Assembly (NCBI GenBank): GCA_026419785.1
Contig: JAODTK010003921.1
Span: 62,001-126,000, forward strand
DNA length: 64,000 nt
From: Sclerodactyla briareus
Taxonomy: Eukaryota; Echinodermata; Holothuroidea; Dendrochirotida; Sclerodactylidae
Direction: 5' to 3'
Below the pieces are notes generated by a model, which did no database searches, was not told the DNA's origin, and saw only the letters and a list, made by a program, of their open reading frames with translations. A program made the translations under genes and the position numbers. How positions within the stretch are numbered: the stretch's first letter is position 1; each line of letters begins with the position of its first letter. Of this stretch, positions 47,175 to 57,996 are shown in pieces.

Positions 47175-48868
47175 ATGCATCCCACAATCCTTTACGTCAC
47201 TATTTTCACAACTGTCGCGTTCGTGAGAGGGAACTTTATAGAGTTGTTCTTTAACAAGTCATCACACACCAACGTTATGGAGTTGTTCTTTAACAAGTCA
47301 TTACACACCAACGTTATGGAGTTGTTCTTTAACAAGTCATTACACACCAACGGGCACTCTTACCAGGCTGAGGAAGGCGATACAGTCGTTTTAACCTGTA
47401 AAGCCCATGTAGTTGTCGTGCGGTGGATTGTAAACATTAAGATGAGCCCATTCCTGATGGAATGGTTTCCACACTAGTAGAGAGTGGTGAGTTGGTGCAG
47501 GGAGGGAGTGAAAAAGCCCAACAATACGAATTGAAGAAGGAAGGTGATACGTACAATTTGGTAATTTCAAAATTATCTGCTCCGCAAGTATTCGTTATAC
47601 CTGTGAGTGTCAATTTGGGATTTGGAAAAAAAAACAAATGGACGTTGATCTCTCAGTGTACGACTCTCCACTTGTGGTTTCGATAATGCCGAATGAGAGT
47701 GTCATACAAGAAGGTGCGAATCTGACTCTTACATGCTCGAGCTATCCAGAGTCAATGTTGACTCAGTATGAATGGGGTGCGGGTGACATCTACCTCCCTC
47801 GGGAGAACGTCTCTGACTTAAAAAACCGGGACGGAAGGGTGCTCGATGTAACTAACATCAGCTTCGCAAATGCAATTAGCGGTGTTATCTCGATAAACTG
47901 TACTGCAAAAACTGAGGTCAAAAGTGAATACCACAAGGGCTACAAATATGATACACCATCAGACTACCTCAAATCCCCATGTGTGTCATCAACTGAAGAC
48001 CACGTGACAGAACTGGTTATTACCCAGGAATCAGCTCACACCGTGTACCACCGAACTACGTCGCAACCTTTTTCGTCCCAGAGTTAGCTGATGGTTATGT
48101 AACAAAATTCGATTCTATCGGCCCTATCTGGTATATGATAGGGCCTCCGGTTATCGTGGTGTTGATTGGTCTGGTAATATTTATCACATGTCACTGCAAC
48201 CGACAAAGATTAGGACGCATGGCCACGGTAGCAGAATCTTTAGGTGAGCAAATCGGAGCAGAGCTATGGGTAAAAAAACAAAGAAGACTCCGAGGAATGA
48301 CGACGAATGTTTTACGCTCAACGAAGCCGAGGTCGCGGCGAACGAAATTTACGAACTTACATCCCAGACCAAGAAAACCGCGAAATGGTAGAGCTGGGGC
48401 TATCATCGAGTAACAACTCCGCAGGTACCATTGACCGAATGTATGAACAGTCATCCCGAACAAGACAAAAAAGGAGTAACTTATATGGGTTTATCGTCGA
48501 GCGAGGCTGAGGTAGCAACGAACGAATGTACGAACCTTAACAGCCCGGAGAAAGAAGGCAAAGAAATGACGGAGATGGGTTTATCGTCGAGCGAGGCTGA
48601 GGTAGCAACGAACGAATGTACGAACGTACAACCCGGAGGACTGCGCAAAGAAAAGAAATGACGGAGATGGGCTAATTTTCGGGTGAAGCTGAGGTAACAA
48701 CAAGCGAAATGTGCGAACCGTACTTTCCGGAGAAAGGAGGCAACGAAACGCTGTAGATAGGATTATCGTCGGGCGATGCTGAGGTTACAAACGAACGAAT
48801 ATACGAACCCGACATGTCTTCTTGCTAAACATGCTGAAATTGCGAACAAACTTCGTGATGGACCATAG
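47175..48868 (+). CDS. Receptor G: IgSF YEPY-tail receptor, best-preserved Ig3 (frameshifted)
   Basis: The paralog of C and the clearest template for the family. The ATG at 47175 gives the signal peptide MHPTILYVTIFTTVAFVRG. A 13-residue segment (ELFFNKSLHTNVM) then occurs three times in frame, and Ig1 follows (EEGDTVVLTCKAH). Ig1 ends and Ig2 appears largely deleted, since 47640 passes almost directly to Ig3. Ig3 is intact: VIQEGANLTLTCSSYPE to INCTAKTE (47700-47912). A stalk precedes the transmembrane helix IWYMIGPPVIVVLIGLVIFI (48126-48186). The tail has about six modules, two of them 90 bp apart (48485, 48575) with GLSSSEAEVATNE. The stop (TAG, 48866-48868) follows a GP pair as in C. Frame breaks lie near 47455, 48085, 48290 and in most tail modules. 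Whether it is expressed cannot be told. Confidence 0.73.
47235..47353 (+). repeat. In-frame triplication of a 39 bp segment in receptor G
   Basis: GAGTTGTTCTTTAACAAGTC is repeated three times at 39 bp spacing with CATTACACACCAACGTTATG or close variants. It encodes ELFFNKS(S/L)HTN three times, each with an NKS sequon. Receptor C has a single copy at about 8440-8478, so the triplication occurred after C and G separated. Confidence 0.93.
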
Positions 48869-50080
48869 GGCCCATTATTCCAGCTAGATAATGACTAGAC
48901 GTAACGAAAATAACCGTTGTCTGTATATAGTACTACGATAAGGCTTCGGTGGCATTAATCTTATCGTGACTGAGCCGACCCTAGGCGGATCTTGAGCGAA
49001 CACGACTACCCGATAGGGCCCTCCATACTGTAGCTGACCTCGACCGTGTACATGTACGTCCACCCCACCTCCACTTCCACTGAATCCCAACTGGAGTGCT
49101 CGAAAAACGGTGAAGCTTGAGCACCATTGACCCGCGGTGAACAAAGCGGACGTATGAGCAGAATGCTCCCGCGACATAGAGCTAATCACGATGGTCAATA
49201 CAATCAGATCTGATATGATTACTAATATGAGTGCAGGGGGTGGGACGCCCGGTGGGAAACGATCGAGAGGAGGGCAACCTCAGCACCTCCCCAGTCCCAC
49301 TACCCGTCATCTGCGCTAAAGCCAATTGCCCCGCGATCCGCTATGTGAGCAAAGCAATGCAGTCGAGTCATATTTTGCACCAATTCCTGCGCTTTCCGCT
49401 GATAAGGGGTTTGAGCTCTACTTTGATAGGAGTGCATAACCAATGCACCTTATCAAAGTCTCGAAACTTCCATTTAAAATTTACAATGGATTTCGTTCCC
49501 AATGCCCTTAAACCCACGACTGTGCGGTCTCTGTGAGGCCCTGTTATGTAAAGTTTAGCTGAATATAGGATGTCATTTTGCAATGAAGCGTGTAGTCCAC
49601 ATTGCCTGCCACTTTGTCCATTGTGTCTCTTCTGCACACTTGAGGGCTGTTCACACTTAGTTTCGTTTTTTCGTTTCGTTTCGTTATTTGTTTTTTCCGC
49701 AGTGAGTTTCACAACAACAGAGATAATTCTGAAAATAAAAAGGTGGAAGGAAGTGCACTAGAACCCTGGTGGTAGAGCTTCAAGAAGCCGTACACTCCTC
49801 AAAAAAACGTATACCAAAACATGTTTCTTTGCAAAACAAATGACTTCAACATATTTACTAGTCTACTCCACCTCTTTCACCCCACTTATCCACCTAATTA
49901 TGAGTTTTTAGATTCACATTTTCATAATTTGATTATATTATTTTGGAAGATCTGTACCTTTTTGTACAGAGCTTGTGGGATTTTGAGACAATTATTCCTA
50001 TCAGTAGACCTGATTTGAGACTGAGTTGGCAATGAGATGATCGGTGAAATCAGGGATGAAGTCCGTAGCAATGTCTAGGG
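48869..50080. other. Intergenic DNA of duplication copy 2
   Basis: Matches 10245-11780. The paired ~60 bp motif is at 48985-49040 and 49240-49310. The block TTTAAAATTTACAATGGATTTCGTTCCCAA (49472-49501) is well conserved with 11193-11222. No gene is recognised. Confidence 0.4.
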
Positions 50081-52395
50081 CTATAGTTTGTTTATATAAT
50101 GATTGAACCTTTTAGGGGCAGGATCCATTCAAGCAGCGGTAGGTGAACGTTGCAATTTTTGAAGTGATCATATCATTCGATTTTAGAAAGATCTAAAGAG
50201 AGAACATCGGGGTTTGTGTGTACGTGGACAGGCCAAAGTATATTCCGTATTGCTCGATTCTGAAAGTAAACACTGGGTTTCAAACGCTGATACTGGTGTC
50301 TGACCATTTAGTTGAGCATAATCAAATGAGGTAACAAGCTGAGATATAATCCTCGATTTCGCGTTTTTATTGAGATTACACCGATCCCCTTAGCCCCACT
50401 TGCTTCTTTATACAAGAAATGTGCGCACTCCAGGTCAAATTTGAGTCAATGGCTACACCAAGATTTTTTTTAGAACAACCCAGCAGAGGGTCTTACCATT
50501 TATCAATATATTGTAATGTGGGTTCTAGATTGAATGCCATGTATTTGTTTTCTTTCTCAATTGAGGGAAAGTTTATATACGGGAACCACGCAGTAAATTT
50601 TCGCAACTCCTCACAGACAAGACTTCCCAGATGTGTAGCATTGTCTCCAGTGGAAAAAATGTTTAGTATCGTCAGCAAAGAGAAACCGTCCGAACATTTA
50701 TTTACTATTGCTATATCATTCACGTATAATATGAGCACAGGGTCCCCAGTTATGGAACCCTGTTGCACACCACACTTCATGGTGAGAGTTGTGGCACACC
50801 ACACTTCATGATGAGATGAGACGAGAACTTCCTCCCATTACATACGGATAATGCTTTCCCTATTTGTATCAGTAATAATAATATGCATGAATCAATTGTA
50901 TCAAATGTTTTAACAAATTTGAAAACACCAATGGCGATGTCTCTTACGATCCAATCCAATGCATCGTACAACTGATCTACATCTGTTCATGCCCTCGTCG
51001 AATATCCAGGACGAAAACCATACTGATTTTCAACTTCAATACGTTTGTTATATCAATGAATTCATACAGACGTTTGAACATAATCCGACCCGATAATTTT
51101 GAAAACAAGACCGGAATTGGATTGGCCCACTAATTTCCTACATTCAATTTCTCACACGCGTGTGTAAATACTGGAATCCTGTAGCAATTATTTGAGCTTG
51201 CATCTGGGCAACCACCAGATGTGATGATAAATTGAAATATCTAGTCAGTGGTTTACAAGACTAACATGGAAGAAGTTGTTCGGATTTGTAGGTGCAAAAG
51301 ATCAACAGCCAGCTCTTTCATTTGACTTCGTTATTTAGATGCAATTTTGGCCACTTCTCCCCTTCATTGACATGAAAAGAAACAAAGTGGGCTTATCTAC
51401 ATCTATATTTGCACTTACCGAGATCGTTGTTGTAAATCTTTGGCTAAGCGAGAACTGCCCTATGTTCACAAAATATGTGTTGACTCATTAGCTTTAAGCT
51501 GGTCATCATTAATAATACAATGGTCAAATTGTGCAAACTGTCAGAATATTTAGCTGGTTTGTTTTTTTTTCCTAGGATATTATTTATTACACTCCAAATA
51601 CCTCTGACATTTCCCTTATTATCATTAAATAGTTCGTAATGGTACTGCTTCTTTGAGATCGTAGAATGGTTCAATTTATTTCTATAACTAGAAATTTTTC
51701 TGAATTGATGGATTTTTAATATATCTTTTATACAACTTATTTTTGGTCTTGATAGATTTCAAGAGGCCAGTTGTGACCCATGGTGATCTTTTGTACTTAG
51801 TTTCCTCTTAATAATATATTCAATGGGAAAAACTCATTGTATGCACTAGTCAGTGTTTCACAAAATACATTTTATGCCATATCGGTGTCTTTCTCCTTCA
51901 GGACATGGTGCCAACTTGTGTCAGATATTCTTCTTAAAAATTTGGCATATTATTTTTGGTGAATTTCTCTGCCTACGGGAATATGGAATTTTATCAATAT
52001 GATGGATCGTCTTAAAAGACCCTTTAAAGAAGATCGGGAAATGGTCACTAATATCTGTTAAGATATCCCACTAGTATCGATTGCGTAACAGGAAGATAGC
52101 GTTGTGTTCGTTAGTATATTATCAATCCTATAATTATTAGAGATTCGAGTTGGCCTTGTAATTATTGGAGAAAAACCACTGGATGTCACATTATTAATAA
52201 ATCAGGGGGAATTTTCATTCAAGATGTTAATATTAAAGTCCCCCAGAATGAAACTCTCTTTGTTCTCATTACCAATCAAATTCATTGTCTCTATGTATAG
52301 AAATCGTGAAATCAGAAATTTACCACTGGGTGGTCAATAAACTATACCAACATTTATTTCGTATTTCACCAGAATCACTAATTCAATGAATAGGC
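50080..52395 (-). mobile_element. 5'-truncated CR1/jockey-like LINE, copy 2
   Basis: The duplicate of 11780-14085. On the minus strand there is an endonuclease segment (INVGIVY-PPSGKF, then SFILGDFNINILNEN at about 52222-52260). A pre-RT linker follows (KKQYHYELFNDNKGN then WSVINNILGKKN, 51650-51560), then RT motifs ENQYGFRPGYST (about 51010) and FVKTFDTIDSCIL (50910-50870). A GVQQGS motif leads to LYVNDIAIV (50770-50710). The RT motif box holds the same small duplication as copy 1. Decayed and inactive. Confidence 0.8.
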
Positions 52396-53060
52396 TTGCA
52401 ACTAGTGCGAAACGATACGGTACGATAATGTTTTTATCGGATGGAGCGTTCACACTAGTGCGATAAAAAATGTCGTACGATAAGTTCATCGGACGTGTCG
52501 GCGCCTGAGTGATGAGAGTTGAGTTTCCCCTTTTGTCGCCTCAGATGGTGGTACAGGACGTTCCGCGTTACCAGAACCAGAAAATACTTATGGCCTGAAG
52601 TTGTTGCGTTAGATAGGGACTTTCACCCTCGCCATGTCTTGCTTGAAGTTGTTGGTTGGAAGTATGATGTCGTATGTGCACTTCTTCATCATGTAGGGAC
52701 AATGCCTCCATCTTAGTTTATGTTCGTTTTGCATTTCCTCTACCCATCGTAGCGGTATGAGATCAGCGACCAAGAATAGACCACCACCGTGTTCGTCCTG
52801 TCAGCCTGTGATCGACTGCTTCGTCGTTTTTGCGTCTTCTCATGTTAATAATAATAGTGCTTCGAGACTGTATTACGTATAGTATGAAAGCGCCAATATA
52901 AGAACGGCACATTATGTTCGCAAACTGTATCCCTAATCTTCTCGATATTCTTTCCCTTTTTGTAAACCAAACGTTCTGCTCTTTGCATATCTCAGACAAA
53001 ACATAACTACATAACGCATTAGAATGATTTCCTTAGATAGTGCGCGCCATATGAATTCAG
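52396..53060 (-). other. Copy 2 of the unrecognised conserved stretch
   Basis: Pairs with 14086-14790 (RSYIGAFI, VPPSEATKG and LNSHHSGADTSDE on the minus strand). The frame is broken at different places from copy 1. No function is proposed. Confidence 0.3.
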
Positions 53061-53725
53061 TTAACCTGAACTCCATCCGTGTTTTTATTCTCGGTTATGA
53101 TAACTATTGTCGGGCAATCGTTAGCCTTCAGAAGTTGTTATTCACATGTATGATTTCAATCCAAGCCGATTTGTGAGCTACACTGATGTACCCACGACGA
53201 ACCAGGAAGTGTATATCTAACAAAGAGAAATTCATACCTAATTATGTTTAGGCATTTTTTATTCACAACCGCTGATTGGCATATCATACCGACGATGATA
53301 CTGAATCGCACTGAGGCGTTTTTTTCGTCGTGACGTAATGCAAACGACGCCGTCGCTTATTCCCCATTGATACCAGGCGACAAGTGTTTTCCCTAATCAA
53401 CTCGAAATGATCTCTCTTCATGAAGTACGAAGTAGGGAGACTGGGACACATGGATCCAAAGACTTTCAATTTCGGATTCGTCTGACTTGCCATCCTAGTG
53501 CTCAACAGGAGATCAATCTCATCATATCTGCTCCCCCTCTCTCTCTCTCTCTTTCTGATCAACATAGATTTTAACTGATATCAAATACCAAATCAACTGC
53601 TTCAGAAATCTCTGTTGGACATGGGACTTTTGAAACGTACGTGTCAACATTCTCGGGCTTACCTTCATCAAGAACATATGTTCAGTTCGCAGCCACACAA
53701 GTCGGGTGTAAACGCTAAAGAAGTA

Positions 53726-54106
53726 GGCTGGGATTCCATGTGCGTATGCGTATCCAGGCTGATGTAAACATCACATATTTACGAAAACGAACGTTTATTT
53801 TAGAAGAGAACACTCCTAAGTGTATGCGAAATACATGAAAATGCAGCAGTCCTTGCATATTTTCGTTGATTGGCTTTTTAAAGAAGAAAATCCATAGAAT
53901 TCATTCGCGGTGATACGCATACGCATTGTACTGTACTTATGCATTCCGCTTTTGTTATGCCTTCAGTTATGAATGTTGGCTTCTGTGGACCCAACATCTT
54001 TCTATTTGCAAATGAAATGAACATATCAAACCAATAGCTCCCGCTCAGTTCACGTAAATTGGCGATTTTTCAACATACGCATACGCATCTATGGAATCCT
54101 AGCCTT
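53726..54106. mobile_element. MITE-like element, copy 3
   Basis: A third, more diverged copy of the 31.5 kb element: it starts GGCTGGGATTCCATGTGCGT and ends GCATCTATGGAATCCTAGCC. Inverted ends match over about 30 bp with GGNATTCCA and GCGTATGCGT cores. The interior shares ACATATTTACGAAAACGAAC with the other copies and carries an added AT-rich segment near 53860-53890. Non-coding. Confidence 0.78.
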
Positions 54107-55234
54107 ATCAGTCGTGGAAACGTATAATGTGGACTCGAAGAAAATGGAGATATAAGTTGGAAAACACAATGGAAATCTCGCGTTGTCCACGAGCAGCACT
54201 GAAGATTCCGAAGGGAAAGGGCACTTTGAGTGGTTAACATTCAAGTCTATGTTAACACTGTTTTTTGCAGTGGACAAGGAACAGGAAATGTATCGTAAGA
54301 ATGACAGCTAGACAACGTGCCTGCATTTTCATAAGCTGGGATCCCATGCACTGGGAACCCATAGCAGATGTACACTGTAACACAGTACTTGCCACAGCCC
54401 GAATCAAAGTAAATACTTCCTTCCTTATTTATGTTATATCCAATTTGCTCCATAATTACATAGCTCTGCGATAACGTGATTGTCTGTAATCTTATGAACG
54501 CAGTTGAGTGAAAGGAAAGAGATTAAGAATAAATTACAGACACGGATATCAACGCGCCATGTCGGTATATTAAATACATGATAGCTCCCAGTATGATTGT
54601 CTCTCAGTGGCGTCGTGCCTATTGACCCCCAGATTTTGTCAGAGGTGTCATAAAATTTTGTCATATTCGACTTAGAAGGATTTCTCGAAATCGAAAAGTA
54701 GACGTTACCGGTAGTCAATTGTTATTCGATAATCGTGCGGATTGTGCCCCCCCCCCCACACACACACCTCAACTAAACATATATCGAGATTAGTAATGCC
54801 ATTGTCTTCGAATATGTCTGTCCTAAGCTCGCCCTTGATATTGATATCAAACACGGACCAACCTGAGGTCAGCTCAAGACTTATACCGGCCGCGAAAATG
54901 CGAGTAATGCATTCGGGGGTTCCAAAAGACGTCCGCGGGTCAAATCCGGTCCGCCAGATGATGCAATCCGCCACACCATAAATACCAAGAAAGGAAAAAA
55001 TATGTTAATGTTTTTCAGACAAGAAAAGGTAAGGAAATAACGATTTCATAAACGATGTGAAATATCGATGCATTTATTAAAATGCCACTATCAATAAAAT
55101 ATGAAATCACTTTTAGTCAATTAATATTGTGACCACTATATGTTTTCCGTCTATATAAATGTTATTATATATATGAAAATATATAAGTACTCATCTAGAA
55201 CTAACTTTGCGACCCACACATATCCCTTCTTGAC
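54107..55234. other. Stretch without a recognised gene
   Basis: Includes a C9 run with a CA tail near 54747-54767. A minus-strand frame at 54705-54974 and another at 54247-54453 show no known domain. Nothing further is supported. Confidence 0.35.
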
Positions 55235-56310
55235 AATTTTGTGCTACGCTGATTGACAAATCATGGTGCCATTTGCCCATTCATTTAATCTAAAAACGCA
55301 TGAACTGCTAGGGTGATATTCATTCAAATGTGTGCAGTTTATTCTAATTTATGAATATGAAAATGGCCCTCACCATTTGGCGTCTAAGAACCTCCAATTT
55401 GGAAAGTTGGCATAGCACGGCTATGGTGGAATTCACTTTCAATTGTGAAGTTTATCTATTTACTTTTTATTTCAGATAAAAATGGCCATCTGGAAATCAC
55501 CATTTGGCATTTGTAAAGACCTTATTTTAATAGATTTGCTACGCTGCGCGGAAACCAATGATGGCACTTGGCAATTATAGGCACACATTTGCATGAACTT
55601 AGAGAGGTTAAGGGGAAATTCATTCTAATCCGTAAAGGTAATTTTCGAATTATTTATTTGAAATGGCCATCTGGAAATCACCAATTGGCATTCAATAATG
55701 ATTAATTTCCAAAAATGTGCTACGCTGCGCGGCAACCAATGGTGCTGCTTCGTTTGGATAACCTTAAAATCGCAAGAACAGTGGCTAATGTGAAATTCAT
55801 ACTGATGCTTCAAGGTTACTTTTGAATTATCATATGAAAATAGCCATCTTGAGATCACCATTTGGCATTCGAGAGGACCTAATTTTGCAAATTTCGTTAC
55901 GCTGCGCGGCAACTAATGGGGCCGCTTCGATTGGATAGTATAAAGCCGCGAACATACTGTGGCTAAGATGAAATTCATTTCAATTTGCAAAGTTTATTTT
56001 TAATTCACTACATGGAAAATGGCCATCTGGCGCTCTCCGTGCATCTGAGAAGACCATAATTCGCTAAGCTTCGCGACTACCAATGATGCCGCTATGCTTT
56101 CATAGGATATAACCGTATCAAGATACTGTTGGCAGGTTGGCTAAAGTGAAATTCCTTTCTTTCTTTAAAAAAAAAAAAAGGTTTCTTTGAATAATTTTGA
56201 ATGAAAATGACCATTCTGGGGCTCCCCATTTGGCAACGGAGAACACTATATTTTTAACATTCGAGCGCGGCATTCAGTGGTGTCGCGCAGCTTAGATGGA
56301 TTTGAAATTT
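55235..56310. repeat. Satellite-like tandem array, ~177 bp monomer
   Basis: The phrase GCTACGCTGCGCGG(C/A)AACCAATG recurs at about 55543, 55720, 55895 and, more diverged, 56072 and 56255 (spacings 175-183 bp). A truncated monomer sits at about 55238. Each monomer also carries GTGAAATTCAT(T/A)CT or similar, and AATGGCCATCTGGAAATCACCATTTGGCAT or close relatives. About six monomers. Monomers differ by roughly 15-30%, so this is not a recently homogenised array. Confidence 0.85.
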
Positions 56311-57844
56311 TATTTCACATATTTTTCACATATTTATCCATCTGAAACCCATCATTGGGAACCCCTGGTAAATCCTCTTGTGATGTCTCAACTAAAGAGG
56401 TGTAAAAGAAGTGAATTATAGCCAGTAGCTTATCAACTGAATATTTAGGATGTAAGAGAAGTGAATTGTAGCCAGAAGCTTGTCTATCAACTGAATAAAT
56501 ACGAGAACTGAGAATATTTCCCGGAATAAAATAGCTGGAAGTCTTTGTAAATTCTAGGGGTGTTGCTTTTCTTCCATAAGACACGGAAAATGGGAAGTGT
56601 CTTTCCTGTTATCTGACGAACATTTGCATGTATGTTGAGCACCAACCCGTGGTGGCGCTCGGCTTAAATAGTCATCACCTGTTGATGGGCCCCCCAAAAA
56701 ATTATTTTTGCACGACGCCCCTGTTGTCTCCTACTGTTGAAAGACTGAGCATTTCCACCCCAGAGGCGAATGAATAGAAATTGTCAATGCCGTGTTCATT
56801 TGAGTGACACTCACTAGAACACTTCTGAACGTCATTATTGCCTTTGGGCATTGATTGTTTGAACAACATAGTCTATAAGTTTCAGTTAATAATCCCAAAT
56901 GAGTCGCATACCCTCTTGGTATAGGGTTACTATTATTTACAATTAAGTTTGTTTTACAATTCGCGAAAGATTGTTTTTTTTGTAGCATCGTTGTACCTTC
57001 GAAGAATGCCAATAGTCTGGTCTCCATTTTTCAGCCAACTGCATGTTTGGACCAGGCCGATGGTGACGTCTTTGAGTAACATGTTCTTCAAATATTCGTC
57101 AGTTCCTCACAAAAGACGTTTTTTATTCCAAATTTGCTTTTTTGTTAACACTGTATTCATCGAACATATTCGAGTTTGGTTAAATTCTCTCGACCTCTGT
57201 AGAACCTGTTGCTGCACGAATGCGCTAATAGCATAATCAGAAAACATCAGTCTGGTCAGTTTCCCTCGCATATACTCACTGGTACAGGTAAACAGCCTCG
57301 CTACGAAGCAAACCAGATCAATATTGAAACTGCATTCATTCTTTTGGCAGCTTAAGCAGTTTATATCTATCTATCTATATCTATAGACAGTCAGACTGAT
57401 ATGACACCTATAATCCTTCATGGAATATACTCTACGGTATATATTTAGCGAGGACGAGGGTCACTGCTGAACATTCGTCAGAAGTGTCTTAACATCATTT
57501 AGGCCTGCTCTGTCTGCAATTTTCCAGGCCTACAACTTTGCTATGCTTGATGAAGTGAGAACGTGTGATAGATAGGAGAAATCCGGAAATTATGACGAAA
57601 TACCTAGCGGGCAGATGCGAGCGCGTATGAAATCGCTAAATGATGGAATCGAATACCCACGCCCGCTCGCGTCTGCCGCGCCCGCGTTCTCGCCCGTTCC
57701 GTTTAAACAGTTCTATGTGGGTCTATATGTGGGTAACGTCACTTGGAGTAGACGACGCCGATTGAGCTGAGTTACAAGGGCAGGGTCACTAGTAGTTTAA
57801 CAAGACTTTAATGATCTACTAGAAATTCTAGTTATGAGAAAATG
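56311..57844. other. Stretch without a recognised gene
   Basis: Contains a short direct repeat near 56400-56500 (AGAAGTGAATT(A/G)TAGCCAG twice) and a small TCTA run at 57363-57384. A CpG-rich segment lies at about 57605-57710. No domain is recognised in the short frames. Confidence 0.35.
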
Positions 57845-57883
57845 AAGAATGATACTTAAGGAATAACCTGCAACTGGGAAACT

Positions 57884-57996
57884 TTTACTGGCGAATAAAC
57901 AGTCGAGACTATGAACTTGGGTAAATAACGGACGAGGCGCAGCCGAGTTCGTTATTAAGCTAAATTCAGAGTCGAGACTGTTTATGAACCAGTAAA
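57884..57996. repeat. Long hairpin (inverted repeat), probable MITE core
   Basis: The arms TTTACTGGCGAATAAACAGT / ACTGTTTATGAACCAGTAAA and GTCGAGACT...AACTT / AATTC...GTCGAGAC pair across a centre of GGCGCAGCC. Arm length is about 50 bp with a few mismatches. Weaker inverted similarity seems to extend outward to about 57845 and 58035. No coding. Confidence 0.8.

Larger units (their letters stand above)
46051..53596. repeat. Segmental duplication, copy 2, right part
   Basis: Pairs with 7380-15307 (see that entry). It carries the expanded AT tract, receptor G, intergenic DNA at 48.87-50.08 kb, the antisense LINE and the conserved unrecognised stretch at 52.40-53.06 kb. Confidence 0.88.

Noticed and set aside
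47235-47353. 39 bp repeats resembling a CRISPR array
   Set aside because: Contiguous, in frame with a signal peptide and Ig domain, and no spacers.
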